From positions 126,453 through 190,452 of the forward strand of contig NZ_CDBT01000010.1 in NCBI RefSeq assembly GCF_000819765.1: a stretch of DNA of 64,000 nucleotides. Reading direction: 5' to 3'. The position numbers and the translations under genes are program-made. The notes under the pieces are model-generated. The model was given only the letters and a program-made list of their open reading frames with translations. It made no database searches and was not told the DNA's origin. Source of the DNA: Aeromonas bivalvium. GTDB taxonomy: Bacteria > Pseudomonadota > Gammaproteobacteria > Enterobacterales > Aeromonadaceae. The stretch's first letter is position 1. Every line of letters begins with the position of its first letter. Shown here piece by piece: positions 18,576 to 29,239 of the stretch.

Positions 18576-18770
18576 TCTCCCGGTCAAAAAAATCCCCACG
18601 CAAGATTTGGGGATAGGCCGAATGACACAGTCATTCTACAATGCCAACACAAAAAGGTAACGATTCAGGTTTGCAACCTGGTTCACAACTTGGCAACGGC
18701 AGATCGGTTGACAATGGCCGTTTGGTATCGAGCGAAACTTTCTTCGCATCAAGCAAAAAGGGAGAAGGAC

Positions 18771-19583
18771 GTGCACACGGTTTTTTATGTTTCAGATGGC
18801 ACCGCCATTACCGCCGAGGTATTTGGTCACGCCGTGCTCAGCCAGTTCCCCATGATCTTCGAGCAGATCACCATTCCCTTCGTGGAGACCCTGGAGAAGG
18901 CGCGTCTGGTGCGACAGCGCATCGACGAACAGTTCCGCCAGACCGGGGTGCGCCCCATCCTGTTCCACACCATCGTCGACCCCATGGTGCGGGAAGAGGT
19001 GCTCAAGGCCCATGCCAGCAGCCACGATTTTCTCAACACCTTCGTCAGCCCCCTGGAGCAGGAGCTGGGGATCAAGGCCACCCCCCGCCTGCATCGCACC
19101 CACGGCATGGAGAATCGCAAGCTCTATGACGATCGCATCGAGGCGGTCAACTTCGCCCTGGCCAACGATGACGGCATCACCACCAAGGAGTATGACGAGG
19201 CGGACATCATCCTCATCGGGGTCTCCCGCTGTGGCAAGACCCCCACCAGCCTCTATCTGGCGCTGCAATTTGGCATTCGCGCCGCCAACTACCCCTTCAT
19301 CGAGCAGGACATGCAGGGTCTGACGCTGCCCAGCGCCCTCAAGGCCAATCGCCACAAGCTGTTCGGCCTCACCATCACCCCGGAGCGGCTGCACGAGATC
19401 CGCAACCAGCGCCGCGCCAACAGCCGCTACTCCTCCCTGGAGCAGTGCCAGCAGGAGCTGGCGGCGGTGGAACGCCTCTATCGCCAGGAGGCGATCCGCT
19501 TCCTCGACACCAGCGCCCACTCGGTGGAGGAGATCAGCGCCAAGATCCTCGAAGGCACCGGCATGCGGCGCCAGCTCTACTGA
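18771..19583 (+). CDS. ppsR: PpsR, bifunctional kinase/pyrophosphorylase regulating PEP synthase
   Basis: 270 residues from a GTG at 18771 with GGAGAAGG just upstream; translation then begins [19 protein letters not shown], the conserved N-terminus of the DUF299 family. The P-loop-like motif [15 protein letters not shown] is present. Known members inactivate PpsA by ADP-dependent threonine phosphorylation and reactivate it by Pi-dependent dephosphorylation. Divergent placement next to ppsA fits that pairing. Upstream ATG codons lack ribosome-binding support. Confidence 0.94.
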   Translation: MHTVFYVSDGTAITAEVFGHAVLSQFPMIFEQITIPFVETLEKARLVRQRIDEQFRQTGVRPILFHTIVDPMVREEVLKAHASSHDFLNTFVSPLEQELGIKATPRLHRTHGMENRKLYDDRIEAVNFALANDDGITTKEYDEADIILIGVSRCGKTPTSLYLALQFGIRAANYPFIEQDMQGLTLPSALKANRHKLFGLTITPERLHEIRNQRRANSRYSSLEQCQQELAAVERLYRQEAIRFLDTSAHSVEEISAKILEGTGMRRQLY

Positions 19584-19701
19584 CCCCCTGTTTCTGGCCC
19601 CGGCCGTGCCTGGGATATCGGCAAGGCGCCCCGGTCGCCAAGAGCGGGACGCCTTGCTCCTGGACTGAAAATGGCAAGAGGGCGCCCGTCAGGGGCGCCC
19701 C

Positions 19702-19968
19702 TTATGCTCCCCGGCCGTCAAGCTCGCGGTTGCTCATCAGCTTGCCGTAGAAGGAGACCAAGCCATGACCATGGCGCACCCGCTCCGCCAGCCAGGCGCC
19801 CAGGAGCAGGCCCATGGCGCCCGCCCCCGCCATCACCCAGCCCCAATACGCCTGCGCCAGCAGCCCCAGACACAGGGCCGCCCCCAGGGCCAGCAGCAAC
19901 AGCAGGGGAGCCAGACACAGCATCCCCCATAGCAGGGCCTGTATGACCCAGGCCACTATCTTCATCAT
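19702..19968 (-). CDS. Small two-helix membrane protein, unknown
   Basis: 88 residues from an ATG pair at 19963-19968 with GGAG 6 bases upstream. Two hydrophobic segments (about 4-35 and 38-58) are followed by a short basic cytoplasmic-type tail (ERVRHGHGLVSFYGKLMSNRELDGRG). Not recognised as any named family. It converges on ppsR; GGGCGCCC repeats in the gap (about 19680-19702) could form a terminator. Confidence 0.6.
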   Translation of the reverse strand: MMKIVAWVIQALLWGMLCLAPLLLLLALGAALCLGLLAQAYWGWVMAGAGAMGLLLGAWLAERVRHGHGLVSFYGKLMSNRELDGRGA

Positions 19969-20470
19969 TCCTGACTCCACTCTGTCCAACATGATGGGAG
20001 GGGCGCACCTGGAGGATGGCAGCCCCCTCTCCTCTCAACGCACATCATGACACCCCATGGCCGCACAGGGCCTCTCCCTCACAGCCCATCCCCTGGTGCC
20101 ACGAATCGCCAACTAAGCCTCCTATGAGGCCCGCCAGCATCAGGTCACGAACGAAATGAAAGGTCAAGCCAGCCCGATTCAGGCGAACAGATATTGAACA
20201 ATGACTGACTAAAGTGAGAAGAACATCAAGAAAAGGCTGCAAAATGGCGAAAAAGCCAGCGAATGATAGCAAAAACAGGTGCATTTCGGGTCGATTATCA
20301 CTATTCTGCTGCGGTTGGTAGTCATTACAAAAAACAGCAAATGACACAATGTAACGAAATAAGTACGGATTTTGTCACGTTTTCGGCACGACATGCCAAG
20401 CCATGGCACAGGAAGTGTCCTGGCCAACGGGGCGAGAGACGAGTGAACTCAGCGACGTAAGGAAGGAAGC
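19969..20470. other. Intergenic region upstream of the aroP-like gene
   Basis: About 500 bases, clearly more AT-rich than its surroundings from 20150 on, which suggests regulatory DNA. A degenerate TyrR-box-like element TGTAAC-GAAATA-AGTACG lies at 20350-20367. Short open frames here have no ribosome-binding sites or family features. No RNA gene was recognised. Confidence 0.35.
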
Positions 20471-21847
20471 ATGGATCTTCAACAAGAGGGCCAGGAGCTC
20501 AAGCGCGGACTCAAGAACCGCCATATTCAGCTCATCGCCCTGGGCGGTGCCATCGGTACCGGCCTGTTTCTCGGCATCGCCCAGACCATCAAGATGGCCG
20601 GCCCCTCGGTGCTGCTCGGCTATGCCATCGGCGGTTTCATCGCCTTTCTCATCATGCGCCAGCTGGGCGAAATGGTGGTGGAAGAGCCGGTTGCCGGTTC
20701 GTTCAGCCATTTTGCCTACAAGTACTGGGGTGACTTTGCCGGTTTCGCCTCCGGCTGGAACTACTGGGTGCTCTATGTGCTGGTGAGCATGGCCGAGCTG
20801 ACGGCGGTGGGCATCTATGTCCAGTACTGGTGGCCCGAGATCCCGACCTGGATGTCGGCGGCTTTCTTCTTCGTGCTGATCAACGCCATCAACCTCACCA
20901 ACGTCAAGGCGTTTGGCGAGATGGAATTCTGGTTCGCCATCATCAAGGTGGTCGCCATCGTCGGCATGATAGGTTTTGGCGGCTACCTTCTGGCAAGCGG
21001 CAGCGGCGGCCCGGATGCCAGCATCAGCAACCTCTGGGATCAGGGAGGCTTCTTCCCCAATGGCATCAGCGGTCTGGTGATGGCCATGGCGGTGATCATG
21101 TTCTCCTTCGGCGGCCTGGAGCTGGTCGGCATCACGGCGGCGGAAGCGGATGATCCCCAGAAGAGCATCCCCAAGGCCACCAACCAGGTGATCTACCGCA
21201 TCCTGATCTTCTACATCGGCGCCCTGGCCGTGCTGATGTCCCTCTATCCCTGGGGCAAGGTGGTGGAAGGGGGCAGCCCGTTCGTGATGATCTTCCACGC
21301 CCTGGACAGCAACCTGGTGGCGACCGTGCTCAACATGGTGGTGCTGACCGCCGCCCTCTCGGTCTACAACAGCTGTGTCTACTGCAACAGCCGCATGCTG
21401 TTCGGCCTGGCCAAGCAAGGCAATGGTCCCAAGGCCCTGCTCAAGACCAGCAAGAGCGGCGTGCCCGTGGCGGCCATCTCCGTCTCTGCCGCCGCCACCC
21501 TGCTGTGCGTGCTGATCAACTACCTGATCCCGGGCAAGGCGTTCGAGCTGCTGATGGCCCTGGTGGTCTCGGCCCTGGTGATCAACTGGGCCATGATAAG
21601 CCTGGCCCACCTCAAGTTTCGCAAGGCCAAGCAGGCCGAAGGGGTGACCCCCAGGTTCAAGGCGTTCTGGCACCCGGTGGGCAACTACCTCTGCCTCGCC
21701 TTCATGGCCGCCATCCTGGTGATCATGTACCTGACCCCGGGCATCCAGATCTCGGTGCTGCTCATCCCGGTCTGGATAGTGGTACTGGCCATCGGCTACC
21801 AGTTCAAACGCAAGCGCCTGCTCGCCGCCGCGACGCAGACTGCCTGA
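20471..21847 (+). CDS. aroP: AroP/PheP-type amino acid permease (APC superfamily)
   Basis: 458 residues with 12 predicted membrane segments and short hydrophilic ends. AAGGAAGGAAGC precedes the ATG. Amino acid permease hallmarks are HIQLIALGGAIGTGLFLG in segment 1 and SFGGLELVGITAAEADDPQ, typical of the AroP/PheP/LysP group of proton symporters at the inner membrane. Overall sequence is closest to aromatic amino acid transporters, but phenylalanine-specific and general aromatic uptake cannot be told apart here. Confidence 0.88.
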   Translation: MDLQQEGQELKRGLKNRHIQLIALGGAIGTGLFLGIAQTIKMAGPSVLLGYAIGGFIAFLIMRQLGEMVVEEPVAGSFSHFAYKYWGDFAGFASGWNYWVLYVLVSMAELTAVGIYVQYWWPEIPTWMSAAFFFVLINAINLTNVKAFGEMEFWFAIIKVVAIVGMIGFGGYLLASGSGGPDASISNLWDQGGFFPNGISGLVMAMAVIMFSFGGLELVGITAAEADDPQKSIPKATNQVIYRILIFYIGALAVLMSLYPWGKVVEGGSPFVMIFHALDSNLVATVLNMVVLTAALSVYNSCVYCNSRMLFGLAKQGNGPKALLKTSKSGVPVAAISVSAAATLLCVLINYLIPGKAFELLMALVVSALVINWAMISLAHLKFRKAKQAEGVTPRFKAFWHPVGNYLCLAFMAAILVIMYLTPGIQISVLLIPVWIVVLAIGYQFKRKRLLAAATQTA

Positions 21848-21892
21848 CGGATACGCACCAGGCCCGCCAAGAGGCCGAGTCAAACCTTAAGC

Positions 21893-21922
21893 AAAGAGGC
21901 GCCCCCGGGGCGCCTCTTTTTT
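21893..21922 (+). terminator. aroP terminator
   Basis: AAGAGGCGCC-CCCG-GGCGCCTCTT with a following T6 run, 46 bases after the stop. A strong Rho-independent terminator. Confidence 0.88.
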
Positions 21923-21956
21923 ATCCGTCAATCCGGATGGGGCCAGCCCCATCCAC

Positions 21957-22193
21957 CTATTCATCGACCGGGGTAATGGCAAAGATCACCCGGCGCTTGG
22001 AGATCAGGGAGCTGCATCCCTGGCAGAAGTAGTCGACCGCGCCGCACGCCTGCAAGCGCTCCAGCGGTGCCCCGCAATCGGGACAGCTTGCCTCGAACCT
22101 CAGCTCGGCATGACAGCCGGGGCAACGCTGCTCGCCGTGGCGAGGATCCAGCGCCGCCGCGCAGAGGGGGCAGCAGGGGGTGGAATCATTCAT
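21957..22193 (-). CDS. yfgJ: YfgJ-like zinc-ribbon protein
   Basis: 78 residues from the ATG at 22191-22193 with GAGG upstream. Four CxxC-type pairs (CPLC, CPGC, CPDC, CQGC) define a double zinc ribbon; CGAVDYFCQ and SLISKRRV match E. coli YfgJ, which is also encoded next to der. No function is established for the family. Confidence 0.85.
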   Translation of the reverse strand: MNDSTPCCPLCAAALDPRHGEQRCPGCHAELRFEASCPDCGAPLERLQACGAVDYFCQGCSSLISKRRVIFAITPVDE

Positions 22194-22321
22194 GACATGG
22201 GTCCTCATTGGATGGCGTCGGCCCGGGCCGGCGCGCTGGTTCACCGCTATCAGCATGGGGGTGACGGCTGGCCCGGGTCAAGGTAACAGGGGCCTGGCCC
22301 CCGAACCTTGACCCCCATCAA

Positions 22322-22350
22322 GATAAAACGGCTGCCCTGAGGCAGCCGTT
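22322..22350 (-). terminator. der terminator
   Basis: On the minus strand AACGGCTGCC-TCAG-GGCAGCCGTT is followed by TTATCTT, starting 5 bases after the der stop. Confidence 0.75.
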
Positions 22351-22354
22351 GTCA

Positions 22355-23851
22355 TCACTTCTTCTTCATCTTGAGCAGGCGCTTGCGTTGGCGCTCCTGA
22401 CTCAGGGTGAGGTTGTTCTTCTTGCCCTCGAACGGGTTGACCGACTCCTGGAACTCGACCCGGATCGGGGTGCCCATGATCTTGAGGGACTTGCGGAAGT
22501 AGTTGATGAGATAGCGCTTGTAGGAATCCGGCAAGTCGTTGAGCTGGTTGCCGTGGATCACGATGCGCGGCGGGTTGTAGCCACCGGCGTGGGCATACTT
22601 CAGCTTGACCCGGCGACCGTTCACCATGGGCGGCTGGTGGTCTTCCTGGGCCATCTGCATGATGCGGGTCAGCATGGCGGTGCTGGTGCGACGGGTCGCG
22701 GACTGGTACGCCTCCTGGATGGATTCGAACAGGTGGCCGACACCGCTGCCGTGCAGGGCGGAGATGAAATGGACCCGGGCGAAATCGATGAAGCCCAGAC
22801 GACGGTCCAGCTCGTTCTTGACGTCTTCCTTCACCTTCTGATCCAGACCGTCCCACTTGTTCACCACCAGTACCACGGAGCGGCCAGTGTTGAGCACGAA
22901 GCCGAGGATGCTGAGATCCTGATCCGTGATGGTCTCGCGGGCGTCGATCACCAGCAGGCAGACGTTGGCATCTTCAATCGCCTTGAGGGTCTTGATGACG
23001 GAGAACTTCTCCACCGTCTCGTGCACCTTGCCGCGACGACGCACGCCGGCGGTGTCTATGATGACGTACTTCTGCTCGTCACGCTCCATGGGGATGTAGA
23101 TGGAGTCCCGGGTGGTGCCCGGCATGTCGTAGACGATGACCCTATCTTCCCCCAGCATGCGGTTGGTCAGGGTGGACTTGCCGACGTTGGGGCGACCAAC
23201 GATGGCAAACTTGATGGGCAGGTCGGCGAACGGGGTCTCCTTGGTGTCTTCCCGGGTGTCGAGATCACCGGAGGCCACCATGCGCAGCAGGGCCTCTTCG
23301 TCGAAGTCCTCCTCTTCCTCCACCTCTTCTTCGGCTTCGGAGGCAGCCTCGACCAGCTCCTCCAGATGGGGGGCCAGGGCCAGCTCCAGCAGGCTCAGTA
23401 CGCCACGACCGTGGGCGGCGGCGATCTGGTAGACCTCCCCCAGCGCCAGGGAGTAGAACTCGGACACGGCGGAGTCACCGTCGATGCCGTCGGTCTTGTT
23501 GGCGACCAGGAACACCTTCTTCTGGGACTTGCGCAGGTGTTCGGCGATGGCCTGATCCGCGGCGGTCAAACCCGCGCGCGCATCCACCATGAAGAGCACC
23601 ACATCGGCCTCATCGATGGCTTGCAGGGACTGCTCGGCCATCTTCAGCTCGATCCCCTCCTCGGTGCCATCGATACCGCCGGTATCGACCACGATAAATT
23701 CCAGCTCGCCCAGCTTCGCCTGGCCGTACTTGCGGTCCCGGGTCAGGCCGGGGAAGTCTGCCACCAGGGCATCCCGGGTACGGGTCAGGCGGTTGAACAG
23801 GGTGGATTTCCCCACGTTGGGGCGGCCCACCAGGGCTACTACAGGAGTCAT
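22355..23851 (-). CDS. der: Ribosome-associated GTPase Der (EngA)
   Basis: 498 residues with two GTPase domains in tandem: P-loops [14 protein letters not shown] (about 8) and [14 protein letters not shown] (about 210), each with DTGG/DTAG and NKTD/NKWD motifs, then a KH-like C-terminal domain and a basic tail ending in MKKK. The linker between the domains is strongly acidic (about 166-190, [15 protein letters not shown]), as in other gammaproteobacteria. Der is essential for 50S ribosome assembly. The bamB-der order is conserved in E. coli. Confidence 0.97.
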   Translation of the reverse strand: MTPVVALVGRPNVGKSTLFNRLTRTRDALVADFPGLTRDRKYGQAKLGELEFIVVDTGGIDGTEEGIELKMAEQSLQAIDEADVVLFMVDARAGLTAADQAIAEHLRKSQKKVFLVANKTDGIDGDSAVSEFYSLALGEVYQIAAAHGRGVLSLLELALAPHLEELVEAASEAEEEVEEEEDFDEEALLRMVASGDLDTREDTKETPFADLPIKFAIVGRPNVGKSTLTNRMLGEDRVIVYDMPGTTRDSIYIPMERDEQKYVIIDTAGVRRRGKVHETVEKFSVIKTLKAIEDANVCLLVIDARETITDQDLSILGFVLNTGRSVVLVVNKWDGLDQKVKEDVKNELDRRLGFIDFARVHFISALHGSGVGHLFESIQEAYQSATRRTSTAMLTRIMQMAQEDHQPPMVNGRRVKLKYAHAGGYNPPRIVIHGNQLNDLPDSYKRYLINYFRKSLKIMGTPIRVEFQESVNPFEGKKNNLTLSQERQRKRLLKMKKK

Positions 23852-23925
23852 AAAAGCCTCATTCTCAAGACGACAAAGGCTCCGGGTCCGAAGACCAGGA
23901 GCCGGATAATCATAATGTCGGACGA

Positions 23926-25125
23926 TCAGGGACGCTTCAGGGCGTACAACTTGCCGTCACGGCTCTGCACATACAGGGTATCACCGTCCACCAGGGGGGC
24001 GGCGTAGAGACCACTGCTGTCGAGCTGTTGCATCGCCTGTATGGTGCCGTCGCTACGATCCAGCCAATACAGGTAACCTTCCACATCGCCGACCACCACA
24101 TAGTCACCGAAGATGACGGGGGCCGTGACGCTGCGATTTTCGAGCAGGGTGTTGGACCACAGCTCCAGACCGTTGCGACGGTCGATGGCAAACAGGTGGC
24201 TGCGGCTGTCGGTCAGCACGATGGCATTGCCGGTCACCGCCATGTCGCGATAGCCGGAATACTTGCGCTTCCACACCTCGTCACCCGTCATCAGCTTGCG
24301 GGCCATCAGCTGGCCATTGTAAGCGATGGCGTAGAGTTCATCGCCGGCGATGAGGGGAGCGGCATCCACGTCCACCATGCGATCCAGCTCGGTGGCGCCG
24401 CGCGGGTCGGCCACCTTGGACTGGCGCACCGGCTGGCCGTTGCTCAGCAGGGCGATGCCCACCTTGCCATCGGCGCGGCCGTACAGCACGGCGCCATTGG
24501 TGATCACCGGCGCCCCCGTGCTGCGCAGGGTCAGCGGCGGCTGCTCCTCCGCCAGGGTCCATTGCAGCTTGCCCTCGTCGGTATCGAGCGCCACCAGGCG
24601 GCCCGAGGTGGTCAGCACCACGACGCGGCCATCCTCGACGGCGGGACTCGCCACCACTTCACCGGGCACATTGGTCTGCCACAGCACCTCGCCATTCTCC
24701 TCGGAGAGGGCGTAGACCTGACCGTTCTCGGAACCGAGGAACAGCTTGCCGTAACGGGAGACCAGGCCGCCGGAGAGGCGGGCGCTGCGCTTGTCGGCGT
24801 TGACCGGCAGGTCCGCCAGATCCACGCTCCACAGCTCCTTGCCACTGCTGCGCTCGAAGGCGGTGACATCCCCGTCGCGGGCGGCGGCATAGATGACATC
24901 ATCCTCGACCGCGGGACGCAGCTGGGAGTAGAAGTTGCCTATGCCATCCCCGACCGAGCTCCGCCACAGGGTATCGGCCTGGAAGCTGGACTCCACCTTG
25001 GGCAGGGGCGCCATGGGGTTGAGATCCTCATCCTTGCTGAACAGAGAGCAGCCCTGCAGCACCACGGCGATAGCGGTGGCGAGCGCGACGCGCCTGAGGC
25101 CGCGCTGCAAAGTCAGATCACGCAT
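23926..25125 (-). CDS. bamB: Outer-membrane assembly lipoprotein BamB
   Basis: 399 residues. Signal peptide with lipobox VVLQGC (lipidated Cys26), then about eight PQQ-like beta-propeller repeats (for example [38 protein letters not shown]). BamB is an outer-membrane-anchored subunit of the BAM complex and contacts BamA and incoming outer-membrane proteins. It overlaps the end of yfgM by 8 bases, so the two are translationally coupled. Confidence 0.96.
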   Translation of the reverse strand: MRDLTLQRGLRRVALATAIAVVLQGCSLFSKDEDLNPMAPLPKVESSFQADTLWRSSVGDGIGNFYSQLRPAVEDDVIYAAARDGDVTAFERSSGKELWSVDLADLPVNADKRSARLSGGLVSRYGKLFLGSENGQVYALSEENGEVLWQTNVPGEVVASPAVEDGRVVVLTTSGRLVALDTDEGKLQWTLAEEQPPLTLRSTGAPVITNGAVLYGRADGKVGIALLSNGQPVRQSKVADPRGATELDRMVDVDAAPLIAGDELYAIAYNGQLMARKLMTGDEVWKRKYSGYRDMAVTGNAIVLTDSRSHLFAIDRRNGLELWSNTLLENRSVTAPVIFGDYVVVGDVEGYLYWLDRSDGTIQAMQQLDSSGLYAAPLVDGDTLYVQSRDGKLYALKRP

Positions 25126-25768
25126 CAGGAGCTCCTGCAGTGGCGGCGGCCGGCAGCGCCAGGTCGTCCATCTTCAGCTTGAGTTCCGGGCTTGCCTGCA
25201 GGCCGCCGGCATCGGCCGCCGCCTGATAGGCATCCCGCGCCTCTTCCGGCTTGCCCTGTTTGAGCAGCAGGTCGCCACGCACTTCCGCCACCTGGGCCTT
25301 GAAGGCGTCGTTGCTGATCTTGCCAAGCTGGGCCAGGGCCTCGTCAAACTTGCCCTTATCCCCCAGGATCCGGGCCAGACGCAGGGCGGCGATGGGCTGC
25401 ACGCTCTCGTCCCCCTCGGCCACGACCTGACCCAGCTGGGCGACCGCCAGATCCAGCTTGCCCGCCTTGACGGCGGCGGCAGCCAGTTGCAGGGCGGCCA
25501 GCTCGCTGTAGGACTCGCCCTTGTGGTCGGCGATGAAGGTCTGGGCCTGGGCAAAGGCAGCATCGTCACCCTTGGCCAGGGTCTGGGTCAGCTGGTTGTA
25601 AGCCTGGGAGGCTGCCTCCTGGCTCGACTGCTGGTGTTCGTTGTAATAGCGCCAGCCAAACAGGGCCACCAGACCGATGACGGTCCCGGCGATGACCGAG
25701 GTGCCGTTCTCTTTCCACCAGTTCTTGATGACCTCAACCTGTTGTTCTTCGGTGGTATACACTTCCAC
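25118..25768 (-). CDS. yfgM: YfgM, SecYEG-associated periplasmic TPR protein
   Basis: 216 residues: short cytoplasmic start (MEVYTTEEQQVEVIKNWWKENG), one membrane segment (about 23-40), then a periplasmic TPR-like domain with repeated A/L helices. E. coli YfgM binds PpiD and the Sec translocon and hands exported proteins to periplasmic chaperones. It lies between hisS and bamB as in E. coli, and its stop overlaps the bamB start. Confidence 0.93.
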   Translation of the reverse strand: MEVYTTEEQQVEVIKNWWKENGTSVIAGTVIGLVALFGWRYYNEHQQSSQEAASQAYNQLTQTLAKGDDAAFAQAQTFIADHKGESYSELAALQLAAAAVKAGKLDLAVAQLGQVVAEGDESVQPIAALRLARILGDKGKFDEALAQLGKISNDAFKAQVAEVRGDLLLKQGKPEEARDAYQAAADAGGLQASPELKLKMDDLALPAAATAGAPDA

Positions 25769-25771
25769 GGC

Positions 25772-27049
25772 TTACTCTCCTTTGTCTGCCAGCAGGGCAA
25801 TGACGGCATCGACCGGGGCGGTCTGTTGTTCCCCCTGGCCACGCAGATACTTGATGGTCACCTCGCCGTTCTGCGCCTCGGACTCGCCGAGGATCAGGGC
25901 GATGGCCGCGCCGCTCTTGTCGGCACGCTTGAGCTGTTTCTTGAAGTTGCCGCCGCCGCAATGGCTCATCAGGCGCAAGGAAGGCAGCGCATCGCGCAGC
26001 CGCTCCGCCAGGGCAAAACCGGCCGCTTCCACCCCCTCGCCCACCATGGCCAGGTAGACATCCACCGCAGGACGGATGTCCCCATTGAGCTCCAGGGTCT
26101 CGAGCATCAGCACCAGTCGCTCCATGCCCATGGCGAAACCCACCGCCGGGGTGGCTTGACCGCCCAGTTGCTCCACCAGGCCATCGTAGCGGCCACCGGC
26201 CAGGACTGTGCCCTGGGCCCCCAGGCTGCTCGTCACCCACTCGAATACGGTGAGGTTGTAATAATCGAGACCGCGCACCAGCCGCTCGTTCACCTCGAAC
26301 CGGATGCCGGCCGCGGTGAGCAGGCGCTTGAGCCCCTCGAAGTGAGCCAGGCTCTCCTCTCCCAGGTGATCGAACAGGCGCGGCGCCCCCACCAGGATCT
26401 CCTGCACCCGATCGTTCTTGGAGTCGAGCACCCGCAGCGGGTTGCTGTACATGCGGCGCTGGCTGTCTTCGTCCAGCTCCTCCTTGTACTGCTCCAGGTA
26501 GGCGACCAGGGCATCGCGATAGGCGGCGCGCTCCTCGCTCTGACCCAGGGTATTGAGCTGCAGGGTGACGTGATCCTGGATGCCGAACAGGCGCCACAGG
26601 CGGTGGGTCAGCATGATGAGCTCGGCGTCTATGTCCGGCCCATGGATGCCGAACAGCTCGACCCCGAACTGATGGAACTGGCGATAGCGCCCCTTCTGGG
26701 GACGCTCGTGGCGGAACATGGGGCCCATGTACCACATGCGGCGCTCCTGGTTGTAGAGCAGACCATGCTCGATACCGGCGCGCACGCAGCTGGCGGTGCC
26801 TTCGGGGCGCAGGGTCAGGCTGTCGCCATTGCGATCCTCGAAGGTATACATCTCTTTTTCGACCACGTCGGTCACTTCACCGATGGCACGCTTGAACAGA
26901 TGGGTCTGCTCGACGATGGGCATGCGCACCTCGCTGTAGCCATAACTGGCGACAACCTGACGCAGGATCTGTTCCACTTTCTGCCATACCGGGCTCTGCT
27001 CCGGCAGGCAGTCATTCATACCGCGAATCGCTTGAATCTGTTTTGCCAC
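25772..27049 (-). CDS. hisS: Histidyl-tRNA synthetase
   Basis: 425 residues, usual length. Class II motif 2 is seen as [24 protein letters not shown] in short, the histidine-specific [14 protein letters not shown], motif 3 ending in GFAMGMERL, and a C-terminal anticodon-binding domain. It charges tRNA-His. It has its own promoter candidate (27085-27113), and yfgM follows after 3 bases. Confidence 0.98.
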   Translation of the reverse strand: MAKQIQAIRGMNDCLPEQSPVWQKVEQILRQVVASYGYSEVRMPIVEQTHLFKRAIGEVTDVVEKEMYTFEDRNGDSLTLRPEGTASCVRAGIEHGLLYNQERRMWYMGPMFRHERPQKGRYRQFHQFGVELFGIHGPDIDAELIMLTHRLWRLFGIQDHVTLQLNTLGQSEERAAYRDALVAYLEQYKEELDEDSQRRMYSNPLRVLDSKNDRVQEILVGAPRLFDHLGEESLAHFEGLKRLLTAAGIRFEVNERLVRGLDYYNLTVFEWVTSSLGAQGTVLAGGRYDGLVEQLGGQATPAVGFAMGMERLVLMLETLELNGDIRPAVDVYLAMVGEGVEAAGFALAERLRDALPSLRLMSHCGGGNFKKQLKRADKSGAAIALILGESEAQNGEVTIKYLRGQGEQQTAPVDAVIALLADKGE

Positions 27050-27084
27050 GTTGCTACTCGAGAAAAGACGTGAAATTTGGCCGC

Positions 27085-27113
27085 ATTATAGGGATTTTCG
27101 ACCCCGAGGTAAA
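27085..27113 (-). promoter_or_regulatory. Candidate sigma70 promoter for hisS
   Basis: On the minus strand TTTACC (27108-27113) and a perfect TATAAT (27085-27090) are separated by 17 bases, about 35 bases before the hisS ATG. Inferred from consensus. Confidence 0.6.
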
Positions 27114-27158
27114 ATCAGGGTGCCCGGATGCGGGATGTAAAATCAATAACCTAAAGCC

Positions 27159-27179
27159 GGGGCCACCCCAGGTGGCCCC
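27159..27179 (-). terminator. Hairpin downstream of ispG
   Basis: GGGGCCACC / GGTGGCCCC is a perfect 9-base stem about 24 bases after the ispG stop. The U-run on the minus strand is weak (GGCTTTAGG), so it may only partly end transcription. Confidence 0.5.
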
Positions 27180-27202
27180 GCTCTGGTCGAACCTTTACCG
27201 GT

Positions 27203-28318
27203 TCAACCCTTGTCTATCTGGATCTGGTTGGCGGGATCCAGCATGGCGGCGCGGGCACGGATGCGTCGCTCCAGGGTCGGCACCAGATCCTTGTTGTCGA
27301 GCCGGTCGACCCGCAGCCCCCCCTCGTAGAAGGCGCTCTTGTTGGCGGCGCCGGCGAGGCCGAGATCGGAGACCAGGGCCTCGCCCGGGCCGTTGACCAC
27401 ACAGCCTATGATGGAGACATCCATGGGGGTGATGATGTCTTCGAGTCGCTCTTCCAGGGCGTTGACCGTCCCTATCACGTCGAACTCCTGACGGGAGCAG
27501 GAGGGACAGGCGATGAAGTTGATGCCACGGGAGCGAATGCGCAGGGACTTGAGGATATCGAAGCCCACCTTCACCTCCTCCACCGGATCGGCGGCCAGGG
27601 AGATGCGCAGCGTGTCCCCTATTCCCTCGGTGAGCAGCATGCCAAGGCCGATGGCGGATTTCACCGCGCCGGCTCGGAACCCGCCCGCCTCCGTGATGCC
27701 CAGGTGCAGGGGCTGGTCTATCTGCCTGGCCAGCAGGCGATAGGCACCGACCGCCAGGAAGACATCGGACGCCTTGACGCTCACCTTGAAGTTGTCGAAG
27801 TTGAGGCGATCCAGGTAATCCACGTGACGCATGGCCGATTCGAGCAGGGCTTCCGGGGTCGGCTCGCCATACTTTTCCTGGATGTCCCGCTCCAGGGAGC
27901 CGCCGTTGACGCCGATGCGGATCGGAATGTTGTAATGACGGGCACAGTCGACCACGGCGCGCACCCGCTCTTCGTTGCCTATGTTGCCCGGGTTGATGCG
28001 CAGGCAGTCGGCGCCATACTCGGCCACTTTCAGGGCGATGCGGTAATCGAAATGGATGTCGGCAACGATGGGGATCCGGGTCTGCTGCTTGATGAGGCGA
28101 AAGGCTTCCGCCGCCTCCATGGTGGGCACAGAGACCCGGACGATGTCGGCACCGACCCGCTCGATCCGCTGGATCTGCTCGACGGTGGCGGCCACATCCG
28201 TGGTCTTGGTATTGGTCATGGTCTGGACCGTGATGGGGGCATCGCCCCCCACCGGTACCTTACCCACCATGATCTGCTTGGACTTGCGACGAATGATCGG
28301 GGATACATGAGCGGACAT
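27203..28318 (-). CDS. ispG: 4-hydroxy-3-methylbut-2-enyl diphosphate synthase IspG
   Basis: 371 residues. The 4Fe-4S ligands are in the C-terminal part: ACPSC and [10 protein letters not shown], matching the three conserved cysteines, with the following conserved glutamate. IspG converts MEcPP to HMBPP in the non-mevalonate isoprenoid pathway, so it depends on the isc genes of this window for its cluster. It follows rodZ by 9 bases. Confidence 0.97.
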   Translation of the reverse strand: MSAHVSPIIRRKSKQIMVGKVPVGGDAPITVQTMTNTKTTDVAATVEQIQRIERVGADIVRVSVPTMEAAEAFRLIKQQTRIPIVADIHFDYRIALKVAEYGADCLRINPGNIGNEERVRAVVDCARHYNIPIRIGVNGGSLERDIQEKYGEPTPEALLESAMRHVDYLDRLNFDNFKVSVKASDVFLAVGAYRLLARQIDQPLHLGITEAGGFRAGAVKSAIGLGMLLTEGIGDTLRISLAADPVEEVKVGFDILKSLRIRSRGINFIACPSCSRQEFDVIGTVNALEERLEDIITPMDVSIIGCVVNGPGEALVSDLGLAGAANKSAFYEGGLRVDRLDNKDLVPTLERRIRARAAMLDPANQIQIDKG

Positions 28319-28327
28319 GGGTACAAC

Positions 28328-29239
28328 TTACTCCTGCGGCAACGCGAACTTGGCGGTCCGGCCGTTATTGTAACGGCTCATGTCGATGGACTTGCCTTCG
28401 AACTCAATCCGGACGGCCATGGGCGCGCCTACGATGAACTTCAGCGGTGCCGTTCCGTTCAGAACCAGCTCGTCATTGGCCTTCTTCAGGCCGCTGAACA
28501 GGGTCTTGCCGGTGGCGTCCTTCACGTCGAGCCAGCAGTCGGCGGTGAAGTTGAGCTTGAGCTGGGGCACGCTGGCCGGCTCGGCGGCGGGCTCTGGCTG
28601 CGTGGCCACGACCTCGCTGACCACGGGCTCCTCGGTCGGGGCCGTGGAGATGGCGGCGCTCGCGGCAGGCTCCTCGCTCACTGGCGCGGCGGCTTGTTCC
28701 GCCTCGGCCAGGGGCGCGGGTGCAACCAGGGAGAGCTCGCCTTCGGTGGTCTCACTCACCTCGGGGGAGGCAGAGGCGCCTATCTCGCTGGCGGCGAGGG
28801 CCTCCTCCCCGGCGGATCGCTTGGCCGTGCTCTGCCACCACCAGGCGACCGACAGGCCGATCAGGGCCAGGATCACCAGCCAGGTCACCAGCTTGAGGCG
28901 GCTGTCACTGGCCTGCTGACGGGAGCGACGGGAGAAGCTCTGCATATCGATGTTGTCCGGGGGGGTCAACCCCAGCTTGGTATAGGCGGCGAGCACTGTC
29001 TCCTCGGGCACCCCCACCAGCTTGGCGTAGGTGCGCAGGTAACCCCGGATGAAGGTATGAGAGGTGTGCTTGTCGTAAGTATCTGATTCGATAGCCGCAA
29101 TCAGGGTAAGACGAAGATGAAGGCGTGACGCTACCTGCTCACGGGTCCAGCCAAGCTGTTCGCGAGCGGCGCGCAGCAGCTGGCCTGGGCCCGCTGCCTG
29201 AGATTCGTCTTGAGAGTCGTGTTGCTGTTCAATAGTCAT
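28328..29239 (-). CDS. rodZ: Cytoskeletal regulator RodZ
   Basis: 303 residues. N-terminal cro-like helix-turn-helix (about 19-85, GQLLRAAREQLGWTREQVASRL), membrane segment (about 112-134, TWLVILALIGLSVAWWW), acidic Ala/Pro/Glu linker, and C-terminal periplasmic DUF4115 beta domain (about 215-300). RodZ couples MreB to the elongation machinery and sets rod shape. Its ATG lies inside the end of pilW (11-base overlap), so the two are coupled. Confidence 0.95.
   Translation of the reverse strand: MTIEQQHDSQDESQAAGPGQLLRAAREQLGWTREQVASRLHLRLTLIAAIESDTYDKHTSHTFIRGYLRTYAKLVGVPEETVLAAYTKLGLTPPDNIDMQSFSRRSRQQASDSRLKLVTWLVILALIGLSVAWWWQSTAKRSAGEEALAASEIGASASPEVSETTEGELSLVAPAPLAEAEQAAAPVSEEPAASAAISTAPTEEPVVSEVVATQPEPAAEPASVPQLKLNFTADCWLDVKDATGKTLFSGLKKANDELVLNGTAPLKFIVGAPMAVRIEFEGKSIDMSRYNNGRTAKFALPQE

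Noticed and set aside
16684..18660. Long plus-strand frame opposite ppsA
   Set aside because: Same GC-rich shadow effect; ppsA is unmistakable on the other strand.
20045..20460. Short frames on both strands upstream of aroP
   Set aside because: No ribosome-binding sites, no family features, and an AT-rich regulatory look.
20375..21883. Minus-strand frame opposite the aroP-like gene
   Set aside because: His/Gln/Asp-rich nonsense product; the plus strand encodes a clear 12-segment permease.
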